This document shows, one piece after another, positions 23,485 through 33,437 of a DNA stretch of 64,000 bases (positions are counted from its first letter, which is position 1; every line of letters starts with the position of its first letter). The notes under the pieces are model-generated. The model was not told where the DNA came from. It saw only the letters and a program-made list of their open reading frames with translations, and did no database searches. The stretch comes from Pholis gunnellus (taxonomy: Eukaryota; Chordata; Actinopteri; Perciformes; Pholidae), in contig OU342821.1 in assembly GCA_910591455.2 (NCBI GenBank), positions 2,909,501 through 2,973,500 on the forward strand, read 5' to 3'. The translations under genes were made by a program, and so were the position numbers.

Positions 23485-24651
23485 TAGGGCTGCAACAACG
23501 AATCGATAAAATCGATAAAAATCGATTATTAAAAGAGTTGGCAACGAATTTCATTATCGAATGCTCGATGCTCTTAATGCCGTGTTCACACCAAACGCGA
23601 TGGACGTGGCGCGAATCGCATTAATCGCGTCATTTGCGCTGCCGGTCTCGCCGGGGACTATTTGTGTTCATTCGCGTGAATCGCGCTGGACGCGCCGGAG
23701 AGGGGGCGCGGCTTATCACCCTGAAAGCCGTTCAACTGTCCGCCATCAACCGTGGAAAAATAACCTCTATTTCTGCTCAGTACGTGTTGTGGAAGTCCCA
23801 GATATCACGGGAAACTAAACGCCGTCATGTCTGGTTCATAACATAGTCCGTAGGAGCTCCGTGGATTTCATTGAGCTCACCGTGTCTAGCGAGCCACACG
23901 TCGGCTGTTTACTACAGCTGTATGAACACACAATAAACTGATTTGGCTGTGATTTAACGGCAATAAACAGACAAAAAGGGACTCCCAAATAACTACGTAA
24001 TGATGCCGATTTGTACTTGTTTTCTCAATGGAGCTCGGATCGATCGGTGCTAGGCTATGCTAACATGCTAGCAGCTCCATCAACACTCAACATAACCTCA
24101 TCTAGACGTAAATACGGCAGCGTCTATTCATTGTTTGTACTATATGGTTTAAACACACATTTATACACAGTTTGGTCCGGTCTCTATTGATATGAGTGAT
24201 CGTAGAGCTCTGGGTGAACACAGACGGCTACAGTCTACAGTCTACAGCTACCGCGTTTGGTGTGAACACAGCACGAGGGACAAGTGGCGTTCAGCCGCAC
24301 GAGATTGAGCAATAACAGGTCTGTGATGCCCTTAGATGTCCGGGGCTGCACGCTCGCCACACTGAGTGGCTCACCCTTCGCCGAGAGGCGTGGGTAACCC
24401 GCTGAACCCCACTCCTGATATTAGTCCAGTTTTTTTTTTTTAATTATTACTTTAACAGCTCAGGGATGTTCGAGCAACCTGTTTGTGCACTTTCTGAAGA
24501 TTTGTTGCACGGTGAATTTGCACTGTCAGTTCTGTTTTTGAATAAAGGGTTAGAAATTAATGCTTTTGTTTTTTGATCCGATTCATCGATTAATCGAAAA
24601 AATAATCGACAGATTAATCAATTATTAAAATAATTGTTAGCTGCAGCCCTA
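23485..24651. mobile_element. hAT non-autonomous element with perfect 8-bp target-site duplication
   Basis: It starts TAGGGCTGCAACAACG and ends GCTGCAGCCCTA, which are inverted termini of the hAT type. It is flanked by ATTCAGTC on both sides (23477-23484 and 24652-24659), an exact 8-bp target duplication as expected for hAT. At 1167 bp it has no transposase. Inside are ATCGATTATT-type subterminal repeats at both ends, a nested 18-bp inverted repeat (23582-23599 with 24252-24269), and an 18S rRNA-derived stretch. Confidence 0.93.
24275..24419 (+). pseudogene. 18S rRNA fragment captured in a hAT element
   Basis: The run contains GGGACAAGTGGCGTTCAGCC, GAGATTGAGCAATAACAGG, TCTGTGATGCCCTTAGATG and TCCGGGGCTGCACGC, then GGGTAACCCGCTGAACCCC, in the same order and spacing as the 3' third of eukaryotic 18S rRNA. 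It departs from the functional sequence at several places (for example CTCGCC for CGCGCT after GCACG, and a shortened stretch between GGCTCA and GCCGA). It is about 145 bases, so not a functional rRNA gene. It lies between the nested inverted repeat and the right end of the hAT element. Confidence 0.88.
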
Positions 24652-24890
24652 ATTCAGTCACGTGAGGCGGATCATTCCTGAGTTTTATCATTTACATGGA
24701 ACCTAATAAATTAATTCCAGTGTTCAAGAGAAACCATAATCATATTCTGGGTTATTTAATAATTACTTCACAATCTGAATTTCAAAACATACAGACGCAA
24801 ATAATTCATATATAAGACAAACGCATTCCGCCGGTAGAAATTGATCCTGCGCTTATAAAGAAGTAACAGACTACAGAGAGAAAACACCTC

Positions 24891-25075
24891 TACAGTGATG
24901 ATCACTGTGTCTTCATTAGTTATTAGTATTATTAGTTACTATTATTAATACAGTGATGATCACTGTGTGTCTTTATTAGTATTATTAGTTACTATTATTA
25001 AGTACAGTGATTATTACTGTGTGTCTTTATTAGTTATTAGTATTATTAGTTACTATTATTAGTACAGTGATCATG
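24891..25075 (+). repeat. Minisatellite, about 56-60 bp unit, three copies plus a partial
   Basis: Each unit runs TACAGTGATGATCACTGTG, then a TCTTTATTAG block, then TATTATTAGTTACTATTATT. Units start near 24891, 24950, 25004 and (partial) 25064. The TGATGATCA core is palindromic. Confidence 0.85.
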
Positions 25076-25879
25076 TGAACAGACACAAACTTCTCTCAAG
25101 TCTCTCCAGCTGTTAAAGCGACTGACAGCTGATCAGCTCACAGCTGATCAGATGTGATCAGCTGATCCTACGTCATCAGAAACAGACGTCGCTTCACGTG
25201 ACGCAACTGAGGAAAGGACATCTCATGTCTCTTAAAACATGTTTCCTCGTTTCCTCTCTCCTCGCATGGTTTCCTTGTGTCTCTCCATGCATCCCTGGTG
25301 GGAGGGACTAAGACGCAAGGGAAGGACGCTAGTGAGGGAAACGGGGATGCAATTAAGAGACTTGGGATGTACCCAAGATGAATTTTGGATTTAGGGTGTC
25401 CTTCAAGATGGAGTGCTGCCCTCGAGTTCCGAGTCACAAGCCGAAGGAGCGAGGAGGCACAAAACCGGGCAATGAGAAAGGGCCCGTGTAGTTGCATCAC
25501 GCACACAGAAACCACGCCCACAGCAGCTGGTAGCTCCTCACAGGATGCTGATTGGTCCGCTCACTGGCCGAACACAGACTCATTACTTCAAGCCTGACCA
25601 GATGCATTTACATTGTGTGAGAGGATCGAGCAAGGCAGTTCAGCTAGGTGCTAAGTGAGCAAAGAGTCGTAATGTATGTTGTAAAACCATTTATGTAACA
25701 AAGAAACATCTTGGTTTGGACTGCTGTCATTATTAAGGTTACATCACGTAGATCAAATATAGATGGCCCAGCACACAGAGAGATGAGAGCGACTAGAAGC
25801 CGCAGCAGAATGCCCATGGACGCCATGGCGCAGCTCACTGACTAGTCATCACAGTCATCACAGTCACATCTCAGGCTTC

Positions 25880-26345
25880 ACACTAACAGACCCGCAATAG
25901 GCGCGCAGCTGCTTCTTACATCTATTGGAGCGTCTTTAAAGCCGTAGCACAACGTGTCCCAGAAAAAGATGGCTGTTGCAAAAAACGACAGACCGGGTTT
26001 GTCTTGTCCGCGGCTACATGGAGCCCAGCTGACCGGACTGTCCGCACGAATAACGTCTTCATACGATGTGGTCATTAGGGTTACACCCACGCGACGCATC
26101 GATCGTTTTAAACACTCCGTCTTATCAGACAAGATGAGGTCGTGGGCGCGTCTGCTGCTGTTTGGATGGGAGACGCTGGTCCTCGCTTTAATACTCATCA
26201 GACATCTCTGGGGCTCATGGCCGCGACGATACTGACGATTTACACAATACAAACAATACAAACCTGTTTGGCAGAGAGGAGAATCCGATGTCCAACCTTC
26301 CCGTCTGCGGCTCTATGCGTTCTCACGCCGGTGTTCCGTCAACAG
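25880..26345 (-). promoter_or_regulatory. G+C-richer, CpG-containing block; candidate macir promoter
   Basis: This interval has many CG dinucleotides (for example CCGCGGCTACAT, CACGCGACGCATCGATCG, GGGCGCGTCTGC) compared with its AT-rich surroundings, and lies upstream of macir on its strand. Overlapping short frames on both strands have no recognised homology. The promoter role is inferred from position and composition only. Confidence 0.3.
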
Positions 26346-26960
26346 CAGCAGCAGCAAAAGGAACACTTCCGGTCTATTTGTCAGAAAAAAACAATTATTC
26401 ATTATTTACAGTATTTTTCGGTGGTAATAACTAGGCTACAATTTTCACGAGTGTCTTTAAAATAAACAAAGAAAACATATTTGGCTGATTTGCTCAACAT
26501 ATTATTCATTGCAGTTTACATAACAGCTGATCATTTGATCTAGTTACAGCATACAGCCCGTTTCTATCAGGTAGAGAAAACTGTCATAATTATGAGAAAT
26601 AAATCAAAATTATTAAAACAAATTACAGTTTCTGAAGTGTTTATCTGGTGTTGCAGCTTAACTAACAACCATGCTTAGTTAGTAGCTGCTGGTGTATATT
26701 AGACAATATCCTTCATCAATAAAGCATGGTGTTGTTCATTTGTGCCACTAGATGGTGCCCATTCACAGTGAATGAGATGGGTTAGAATTGAATACTTCCC
26801 TGTGATGACTTGCTCATACAAGATGGTTACATCAGTCTCCAGAGAACTCTTTGAGTCTCACCCGCACTGATGATCCACTTTTATGCCCATTTTTGGATTA
26901 AGTCATGTTAGACCAGGAACCAAGAAACAGTCACGTTAGACCAGGGAGATGAGACAACAG
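26346..26960. other. Intergenic sequence with one CTCF-like motif
   Basis: No coding region. CCACTAGATGGTGC at 26745-26758 resembles the CTCF core. Nothing else is recognised. Confidence 0.35.
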
Positions 26961-27600
26961 CAGTGGCGGCTGGCCAATAGAGGGCCATGGCCCCACCTTG
27001 AGCGCCCCTCCTTGAGCTACAAAAACAAAAAAGTTAATTTTGAGAGGCTAGTTTAGCCTCTCAGAAGTGCGGGGCGTCAGCTGTTGTTTGTTTTTGTTTT
27101 GTTTTGTTCCGGTTCAGAGGTCACAGTCCGTTGTCTCCTACGTGAGCGCAGTCCACCAAAAACATTATATTTCCCACAATTTAAGCTTCTGCATTTTCCA
27201 AATGCACTAGTATTATTCAAACGTATTGTTCGGTTCGTAAGCCTCGTACCGAACGGTTTAATACGAATACGTGTATCGTTAAACCCAGTGGCGGCTGGCC
27301 AATAGAGGGCCATGGGGCGTGGCCCCACCTTGAGCGCCCCTCCTTGAGCTTAAAAAAAAATATTTTTGAAATATGGAATGTAACCAGTAATATTTGTAAA
27401 ATATTATATCTGCGCAAAATATATGCTTTTCCTGCTCGTCTTCTCCGCCTGTCTGCACGTCTCAGCAGCGCTGGGGCCATCGAGAAATGGCCCAAAAGAG
27501 GCGGGTCTATGAAGCAGTTTAGCCAATTGCTGAACCTCTTAAACTCCAGCCCTATTTTTAGGCCTCTGCTAAAAAATTCCATACCAATACAATAGAGAGT
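26961..27600 (+). mobile_element. Two hAT-like termini in tandem, second with body (copies 2 and 3)
   Basis: CAGTGGCGGCTGGCCAATAG begins at 26961 and again at 27296, each followed by GGGCCATGG and a CCCCACCTTGAGCGCCCC block. The second copy continues into the family body in inverse orientation (GGCGGGTCTATGAAGCAG, TTAGCCAATTGC) and stops near 27580. No transposase. Confidence 0.65.
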
Positions 27601-28745
27601 GTAAATCTCTAACTACAAGGTCTATTTGAATAATGTTGATGTTATAATAACAGAAACACTTGTGAGATTTGATCAGATGTGTAAATATCAGTGTATATGT
27701 TACTGGTTAATAGTAAATGAAGATGGCACACAGCTCAAATTGGAAATGTTCAGGTTCGCCTGAAAAAAAAGCACTTTTATTGATATTATTTATTTGAAAT
27801 ATTGCAGCTGAAAGCCTCCCAAACACTCCCAAATCATAGCACAACATGTCAGTAGTCTCACAAAAAAAGATGTGGCTTTGATAAAGTGAAGCAAGCCAAC
27901 GATATAGAGGTTTAAGTATGGAGAGATCAAGCGAGGTCAAGCCAAATTCTCATTTTGGAACCAGCTGTTGCAGCTGTTCCATTGTACTTTTATATACTAT
28001 ATAACTATATATTTCACTTGTTGTATCACTAATAGTGTTCAATCTAACCTAATACAGCAGTTTGGCATCATTTTGAGAGCCTGAATCCTCTCTAAGGCTG
28101 TAAACCATGGATGATTCTCGTCTGAGCTCCAGTCTTCATGTGTGTGTTGGAAGCTCAGGAAGCCTATGATTGGCCAATTTTAGAAAATGACACCATTTTA
28201 GACGCGTCAGAGTCTTAGGAATGCGGTAGTGAAAGCCTGGTGTTGTTGACAGTCTTTAGCCAGTAAAAATCGAAAAAACGCCGCTCAACCCCAAGCCTAA
28301 AATTCCATTTGCCAAAAGTCTGACCCCCCCCCCCCCTCCCCCCCCCGGGTCGAAGAAGTTAGGTTGACCCCCCTTTCACCAGGAAACAGAGGAGAGAGAC
28401 ACAGGACATGCATAGGAGCAGTGTTTAGCCGGCAAACGGGGAATTATGCCGGTCTTTTCGTGATTCTTCGTAAAGGTATGGTCCTGCCTGGATTTTTTTT
28501 ATTGTGGTACATCTTCTTGTTGCTTATTAGTTGTGTATAGTTGTGTTTGGAGTGTGTAAAAAGTGACTTACATGCTAGTGTTGCCCAGATGTTGCTGTTT
28601 AATCTGGTATATAACGTGTATAAATAGCTCTCAATATGTACATTTATTTGATGGTATATGCTACCCCCTCTGAGCCCGAGAGCTCCCAAATTTGGGGGCG
28701 TTTCTTTGGGATTAAAGAAATTGAAGCCTGAATTGAAGAGCGTCA
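27601..28745. other. Non-coding intergenic sequence with a poly-C tract
   Basis: No gene recognised. A C-rich tract (a run of Cs, one T, then another run) occupies 28324-28346. The short minus-strand frame at 28444-28758 has no supportable identity beyond its upstream edge joining the L1-like remnant. Confidence 0.45.
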
Positions 28746-28749
28746 TTAA

Positions 28750-28940
28750 ACATATCAAATATAGGTCCTGTCGGGATACTGTTCATTGCTTTAAAGAAGT
28801 CAACAGAAAACCCTTTTAGGCTTGGGGATTTCCCTCTTTGCTTAGACTGAATAGTTCAGGAAATGTTGTTGGTTGTTTGGTCAGGCCTTTCAATCAAGGC
28901 TAATGGTGGGGATTTCTATGTCACTGAAAAATAAATCGAG
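28750..28940 (-). pseudogene. L1-type LINE ORF2 remnant
   Basis: Reading the minus strand from about 28940 gives, with stops and frame breaks, FFSDIEIPTIS, then a G-N-P-x-A/G-F-x-V-D-F-F-K-like segment, then IFDMFNDALQ. This is the order of the region just before the reverse transcriptase in fish L1 elements (S-G-K-S-P-G-P-D-G-F family motif). Strongly decayed. Confidence 0.45.
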
Positions 28941-29555
28941 AATATATATATTTGCACTTTATTAGTCTGAAAATCAGCTGTTTATATCTGATGGATTAGT
29001 GAGGATGTCACCAAAAGGGAAGCAGGTTTGAGAGATAGCATTTTGGACCCTCTGTTTCCTCAAGTGCAGAAATACTTTGTGATACTTTCATATGAGCAGA
29101 ATTGATTGTTAGCTAAAATCACAAATTATCCGAATGGGTTTTCGATTGTGGTGGAAGATTTAAATTGTACGTTATTTCGGATAAGAAGGGCTACACCTCT
29201 GGCATTACTCTGAAATTAACAGTGAAAGATTTAAGATCCAAGGCCTCTTAAGGCAAGGGTGTTGATTTAATTCAAGTGCTGCCAGGAATGAAATGAACCT
29301 TGAAAAGTTCAAATGAACATAGAGTACCTACTGAAAAGGAATAATGATTCAGAACTAAACCGAGCACTAATGGGGGATCCCCTGACGGTGCATACTCACA
29401 TCCAACAAGATTGTACTCAAGGGTGTATAGCCTTGTGAGCACAGTGAAAATACAAACACATACACAAGCACTGGATTAAGTGAAGTCTCCATATCATTTT
29501 AATTAATTAAAAAAGGAAGGGGGTAATAAGTGGACCCTATGTCATATTTCTTTGC

Positions 29556-29727
29556 AACGTGCGCTCACTGTGCAACAAACTGGATGAACTTCAGCTACTG
29601 ATGGGGAAAAATAGAGACTTTTCTTCATCTTCCGTTTTGTGCTTCACTGAGACCTGGCTCTGTGGAACGGTACCCGACTGCGCTCCAGCTCGCTGGCTTT
29701 GAGCTGTTCAGAGCGGACCGTGACACA
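29556..29727 (+). repeat. Short fragment of the neighbouring LINE endonuclease
   Basis: Nearly identical to 30663-30833: TGCGCTCACTGTGCAACAAA, TGGATGAACTTCAGCTACTG, TTTTCTTCATCTTCCG and TTCACTGAGACCTGGCTCTG in the same order. It is a second, truncated copy of the LINE family, 1.1 kb upstream and in the same orientation. Confidence 0.85.
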
Positions 29728-29734
29728 AGTAGAC

Positions 29735-29911
29735 ATGGCTGTAGGCATGGAGGAAGTAGAGGACATGGGGGCAGAGGAGGTACAATCCAACACATGCTTT
29801 GTCTGTCGAAAACATGGACATTGGGCGAAAGACTGTGAGATATCTATGTTTAAAAGCGCTCCTAGCGATGGATATTATGTGATACAATATGTTTACTTGT
29901 GGAAGGTTTAA
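29735..29911 (+). pseudogene. Gag-like CCHC zinc-knuckle fragment
   Basis: The frame gives an acidic run (MEEVEDMGAEEV) followed by CFVCRKHGHWAKDCE, a perfect C-x2-C-x4-H-x4-C knuckle as in retroelement Gag nucleocapsids and some cellular RNA-binding proteins. The frame is only about 60 codons, abuts a LINE fragment and ends at 29911. It is probably a retroelement piece, although a captured cellular exon cannot be excluded. Confidence 0.45.
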
Positions 29912-29938
29912 ACTAAAAGGAGAGTTACTGAATGTATT

Positions 29939-30298
29939 GTGCACTGTGAAAGAAACCAGACGTCTCATGACACCACCATAAAAGGTAATAAATGTTGCTG
30001 GGACAGGAACGGAGGCAAGCTTCAAGAGGGGGGAGAAACGGCTGCATCAGTGTCTGACCACAGACAACAGGTCACAGGGCAGGAAGAACAGATCAGGTTT
30101 CAGCCAATCGATGAGCTGATCGATGTGGTGAAGAATGTGAAATATGAGACATTTCAGAGACTCCTGGAACAAAAGAGTTTGAATCCCCGGAGATGGGCAA
30201 ACCTCCTCCAGACCATCGGGCAGATACACCAGTCTGTCAGGTGGTACGGATTAGGTCTCAATTCCATGGAATATAGATATACATTTTGTTATTCATAG
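29939..30298 (+). CDS. Unrecognised 119-residue frame between LINE copies
   Basis: Open to 30298 and hydrophilic, with a helical stretch (IDELIDVVKNVKYETFQRLL) and an RRWANLL segment. I do not recognise a family. It may be part of a retroelement with the zinc-knuckle fragment just upstream, or chance. No promoter or splice evidence. Confidence 0.2.
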   Translation: MHCERNQTSHDTTIKGNKCCWDRNGGKLQEGGETAASVSDHRQQVTGQEEQIRFQPIDELIDVVKNVKYETFQRLLEQKSLNPRRWANLLQTIGQIHQSVRWYGLGLNSMEYRYTFCYS

Positions 30299-30322
30299 TG
30301 TGATTCAGTTTGTAAGCGCATT

Positions 30323-30360
30323 CGCTGCGCCATCTTAGGTATATCTAAGATGGCGCAGCG
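30323..30360. repeat. Perfect 16-bp inverted repeat (6-bp loop) at the LINE 5' end
   Basis: The left arm 30323-30338 (CGCTGCGCCATCTTAG) is the exact reverse complement of 30345-30360, separated by GTATAT. The right arm is the start of the LINE (AAGATGGCGCAGCG), so the left arm is an inverted copy of the element's first bases. Confidence 0.92.
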
Positions 30361-33300
30361 GACGGCTGCCTCGGTGTGTTGGTGCTCATTGTTTTGTGTT
30401 GTTTTTGTTGTAAATACTGTTTTCTGCTGCGATACCCGGAGCTCTTTCACCAGAGAGGAGCTCATAAACATCAGGGGAACAACTCCAGCGGACTTACTTC
30501 CAACTCTTCTGTTAACCTCTGTGAAATTACTGGACATTTTCGTTAAAGGTGCGCTCACCTTAACCCATGCAGTGAAGCACCGTTGGAGAGGGAAACGTGC
30601 CAGCGTGCTTGTAAGTCTCCACTCACGTGGATTTCGCACACTGCTGCCGGGCATTTTTCTCTCCAACGTCCGCTCACTGTGCAACAAACTGGACGAACTT
30701 CAGCTACTGGTGGGGAGAGACAGAGACTTTTCTTCATCCTCCGTTTTGTACTTCACTGAGACCTGGCTCTGTGGATTGATGCCCGACTCCGAGTTCCAGC
30801 TGGCTGGCTTCCAGTTGTTAGGAGCGGATCGCGACATGGAGCTCTCCGGCAAATCGAAAGGTGGAGGAATCTGTTTCTATACCAACAGTGGCTGGTGCAA
30901 CGATGTGACAGTAATTCTACAGCATTCCTGATCTGGAATCTTTCATCATAAACTGTAAACCCTTCTACTCCCCCCGTGAGTTCGCTTCTGTCGCTAAAAG
31001 CAACTTAACGAATTGAGTTTGAGGCGTTTACTTAGATTCAAGCAATAATTTTATTTATCACAGAGATATTAGCCGAGCAGTTAAACGTGCACGGTCCTAA
31101 CAGTTCCTCTCCGATTGAGAGCAACGTGAAAAGGCGCTTGGACACCGCAGCGCGGTAAGTTTTGTTGGTTCTCCTTAAAGGAGCCATTGGTCAAAGTCAA
31201 GGTGCAGGCGGGATCGATTTTAGCAGAGCGACGGCCTGGTTGGAGCTCTGAGCATATCCGCTCACACTGGCTCTCGTCCGGGATCCTCCTTCGATGCATC
31301 ATCAGTGTGTGTGTATGTTGTGAAAGCCTAGCCTAACAGGCTCCAAAGTGTGTAATCTACGTTTTGCTATCCCAAGCTGTGGTACGTACTGTTCTCAGCT
31401 GGCAGTTTACTCCAAGATTTGATATCAGTGTATAGTTGCCCAAGCGTGGCCTTCAGAGTTACAGTTTTCTCATTCCTTTGTACAGGCGAGTGCTAGAACG
31501 CCCCGCTTGGAGTTTTAAACCTTCATAACCTGTAACTCGCAACTCCGCTAATTAGCACATAAAGCTCTGATTAAATTTATTTACCTAACACTTCATTCAT
31601 ACTGGTCGGTGTTTACATGCCGCCGCAGGTCAACGTGCAGGAGGCACAGCGGACACTCGCCGACCAGATAGTGTGTGGAGCGGACCAACCCGGACTCTTT
31701 AGTTATTGTCCTTGGTGACTTTAACAAAGGAAATCTCAGTCATGAACTCCCCAAATACAGACAGTTCAAATGCTCAACCAGAGAGGAGAACATTCTAGAT
31801 CACTGCTACACAACAATCAGCGGGGCCCATCACGCCGTCCCTCGTGCTGCACTGGGACTCTCTGACCACGTCATGGTCCATCTGATTCCTGCATACAGGC
31901 AGAAATTAAAGCTCTGTAAACCTGTGGTGAGGAAACCCAAGCAGTGGACCAGTGAAGCTCTGGAGGATCTTCGGGCGTGCTTGGACTGTACAGACTGGGA
32001 TGTCTTCAGGACTGCTACCAACAGTCTGGATGACTACACAGAGGCTGTGACTTCATATATCAGCTTCTGTGAGGACAGCTGTGTTCCATCAAGCACCAGG
32101 GTGAGTTACAACAATGACAAACCCTGGTTCACAGCAGAACTCAGACAGCTAAGGCTGCACAAGGATCAGGCATTTAGGAGTGGGGACAAGGACTTGAACA
32201 AAGAGGCAAAATACAGGTTTAGTAAGGCGGTGAGAGATGCTAAACGACTGTACTCTGAGAAACTGCAACACCAGCTCTCAGCAAGTGACTCTGCTTCTGT
32301 CTGGAGACGCCTCAGACAGATCACCAACTACAAGCCTAAAACCCCCCCACTCTATGAATGACCTCCGCCTGGCAGACGAGCTGAACGAGTTCTACTGTAG
32401 ATTTGAAAGACAATGGGACAGTCCTGACTCCATCCCCCACAGCTCCATCAACCAGCCCACCAGCCCCCCCCCCCCCCCCCCCCCCCAGCTCAGCAGGGGG
32501 CCATGACTCTGTACCAGCCTCCTGCTTCAAGGCCTCCACCATCATCCCCGTCCCCAAAAAAACTAGGATCACAGGACTCAATGACTACACGCCCGTCGCC
32601 CTGACCTCTGTGGTCATGAAGTCTTTTGAACGCCTAGTCCTGTCCCACCTAAAACCCCTCACTGACCCACTCCTGGACCCCCTGCAGTTCGCCTACAGAG
32701 CCAACAGGTCTGTAGATGACACAGTCAACTTGGCCCTTCATTTCATCCTCCAGCATCTGGACTCCCCAGGAAACTATGCCAGGATCCTGTTTGTGGACTT
32801 CAGCTCTGCTTTCAACACCAATATCCCGTCTCTGCTGCATAGCAAGCTCTCCCAGCTGCACGTGCCCGACTCCACCTGCAAGTGGATCACAGACTTCCTG
32901 TCTGACAGGAAGCAGCGCGTGATGCTGGGAAAACACGTCTCAGCCTCTCGGACCGTCAGCACCGGTTCCCCCCAAGGCTGCGTTCTTTCCCCTCTGCTCT
33001 TCTCCCTGTACACCAACAGCTGCACCTCCAGTCACCAGTCCGTCAAGCTCCTGAAGTTTGCGGATGACACCACCCTCATTGGACTCATCTCTGGTGGGGT
33101 CCATCATAACCCAGGACCTCAAGTGGGAGCTGAACATCAGCAAGAAAGATTGCAGCCGACCCCTCTCCCTTCATATTCTAATACACTTGTCACTTTTACA
33201 TTACACTTACATTACACTTGTTTACAGTCCTGTTATCTGTTGTTGTGCTCTTTATTTTATATTCTTTCAAATTCTATTGTACATTTTAATATGTTTCTAT

Positions 33301-33437
33301 TTCTTGCACTGTGTTGATTGTTGTTTGTTTAATGTTATTGTCTAATGTTATTGTCTAATGTTATGCACCACCCGCCATGACAAATTCCTTGTATATGAAA
33401 AATAGATTGGCAATAAATGGTTCTGATTCTGATTTTG
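30345..33437 (+). mobile_element. Degenerate non-LTR retrotransposon (CR1/L2-type LINE)
   Basis: It has an apurinic-type endonuclease (LSNVRSLCNKLDEL and FTETWL from the 30350 frame; GDFNKGNLSHELPKY and SDHVMVHL from the 31675 frame) and a reverse transcriptase from 32520 (IIPVPKK, GSPQGCVLSPLLFSLY, catalytic FADDT). The 3' end is GCAATAAATGGTTCTGATT, and a TTCTGA tail is usual for this LINE group. The three main frames differ in register. A poly-C tract at 32463-32486 marks an internal deletion before the reverse transcriptase, a further deletion follows the FADD box, and a 602-bp solo LTR interrupts the endonuclease. Non-functional. Confidence 0.92.
30989..31590 (+). mobile_element. Solo LTR inserted in the LINE endonuclease
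   Basis: The LINE reads up to CGCTTC at 30988 and resumes at 31591 with CTTC and then ATTCATACTGGTCGG, so CTTC is duplicated at both sides (4-bp target duplication). The insert begins TGTCGC and ends CTAACA, the TG...CA termini of an LTR. It carries CACATAAAGC (a polyadenylation-like signal) near its end. The length fits a solo LTR. No internal coding part remains, so the family (retrovirus-like or Gypsy) is not determined. Confidence 0.82.

Larger units (their letters stand above)
22951..25374. repeat. 21-bp perfect inverted repeat enclosing the hAT element
   Basis: The 21 bases at 22951-22971 (from GGGTACATCCCAAGTC) recur as exact reverse complement at 25354-25374. Related phrases also occur in direct orientation near 23033 (CCGTCCCAAAGCTC) and 25219 (ACATCTCATGTCTC), so this is a low-copy family rather than one clean element. 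Confidence 0.6.

Noticed and set aside
23581..24270. Target-site duplication for the nested inverted repeat
   Set aside because: The flanks (CTTAATGC and AGCACGAG) do not match, so nesting is suggested but not shown.
24275..24419. A functional 18S rRNA gene
   Set aside because: Only about 145 bases, with substitutions and a small deletion, and enclosed in a transposon.
25878..26261. A 127-codon minus-strand frame overlapping a 93-codon plus-strand frame, as possible genes
   Set aside because: No recognisable domain in either; they are better explained by G+C-rich sequence. Kept only as a candidate promoter region.
31081..31302. A 73-codon minus-strand frame inside the solo LTR
   Set aside because: No homology; short frames are expected in 600 bases.
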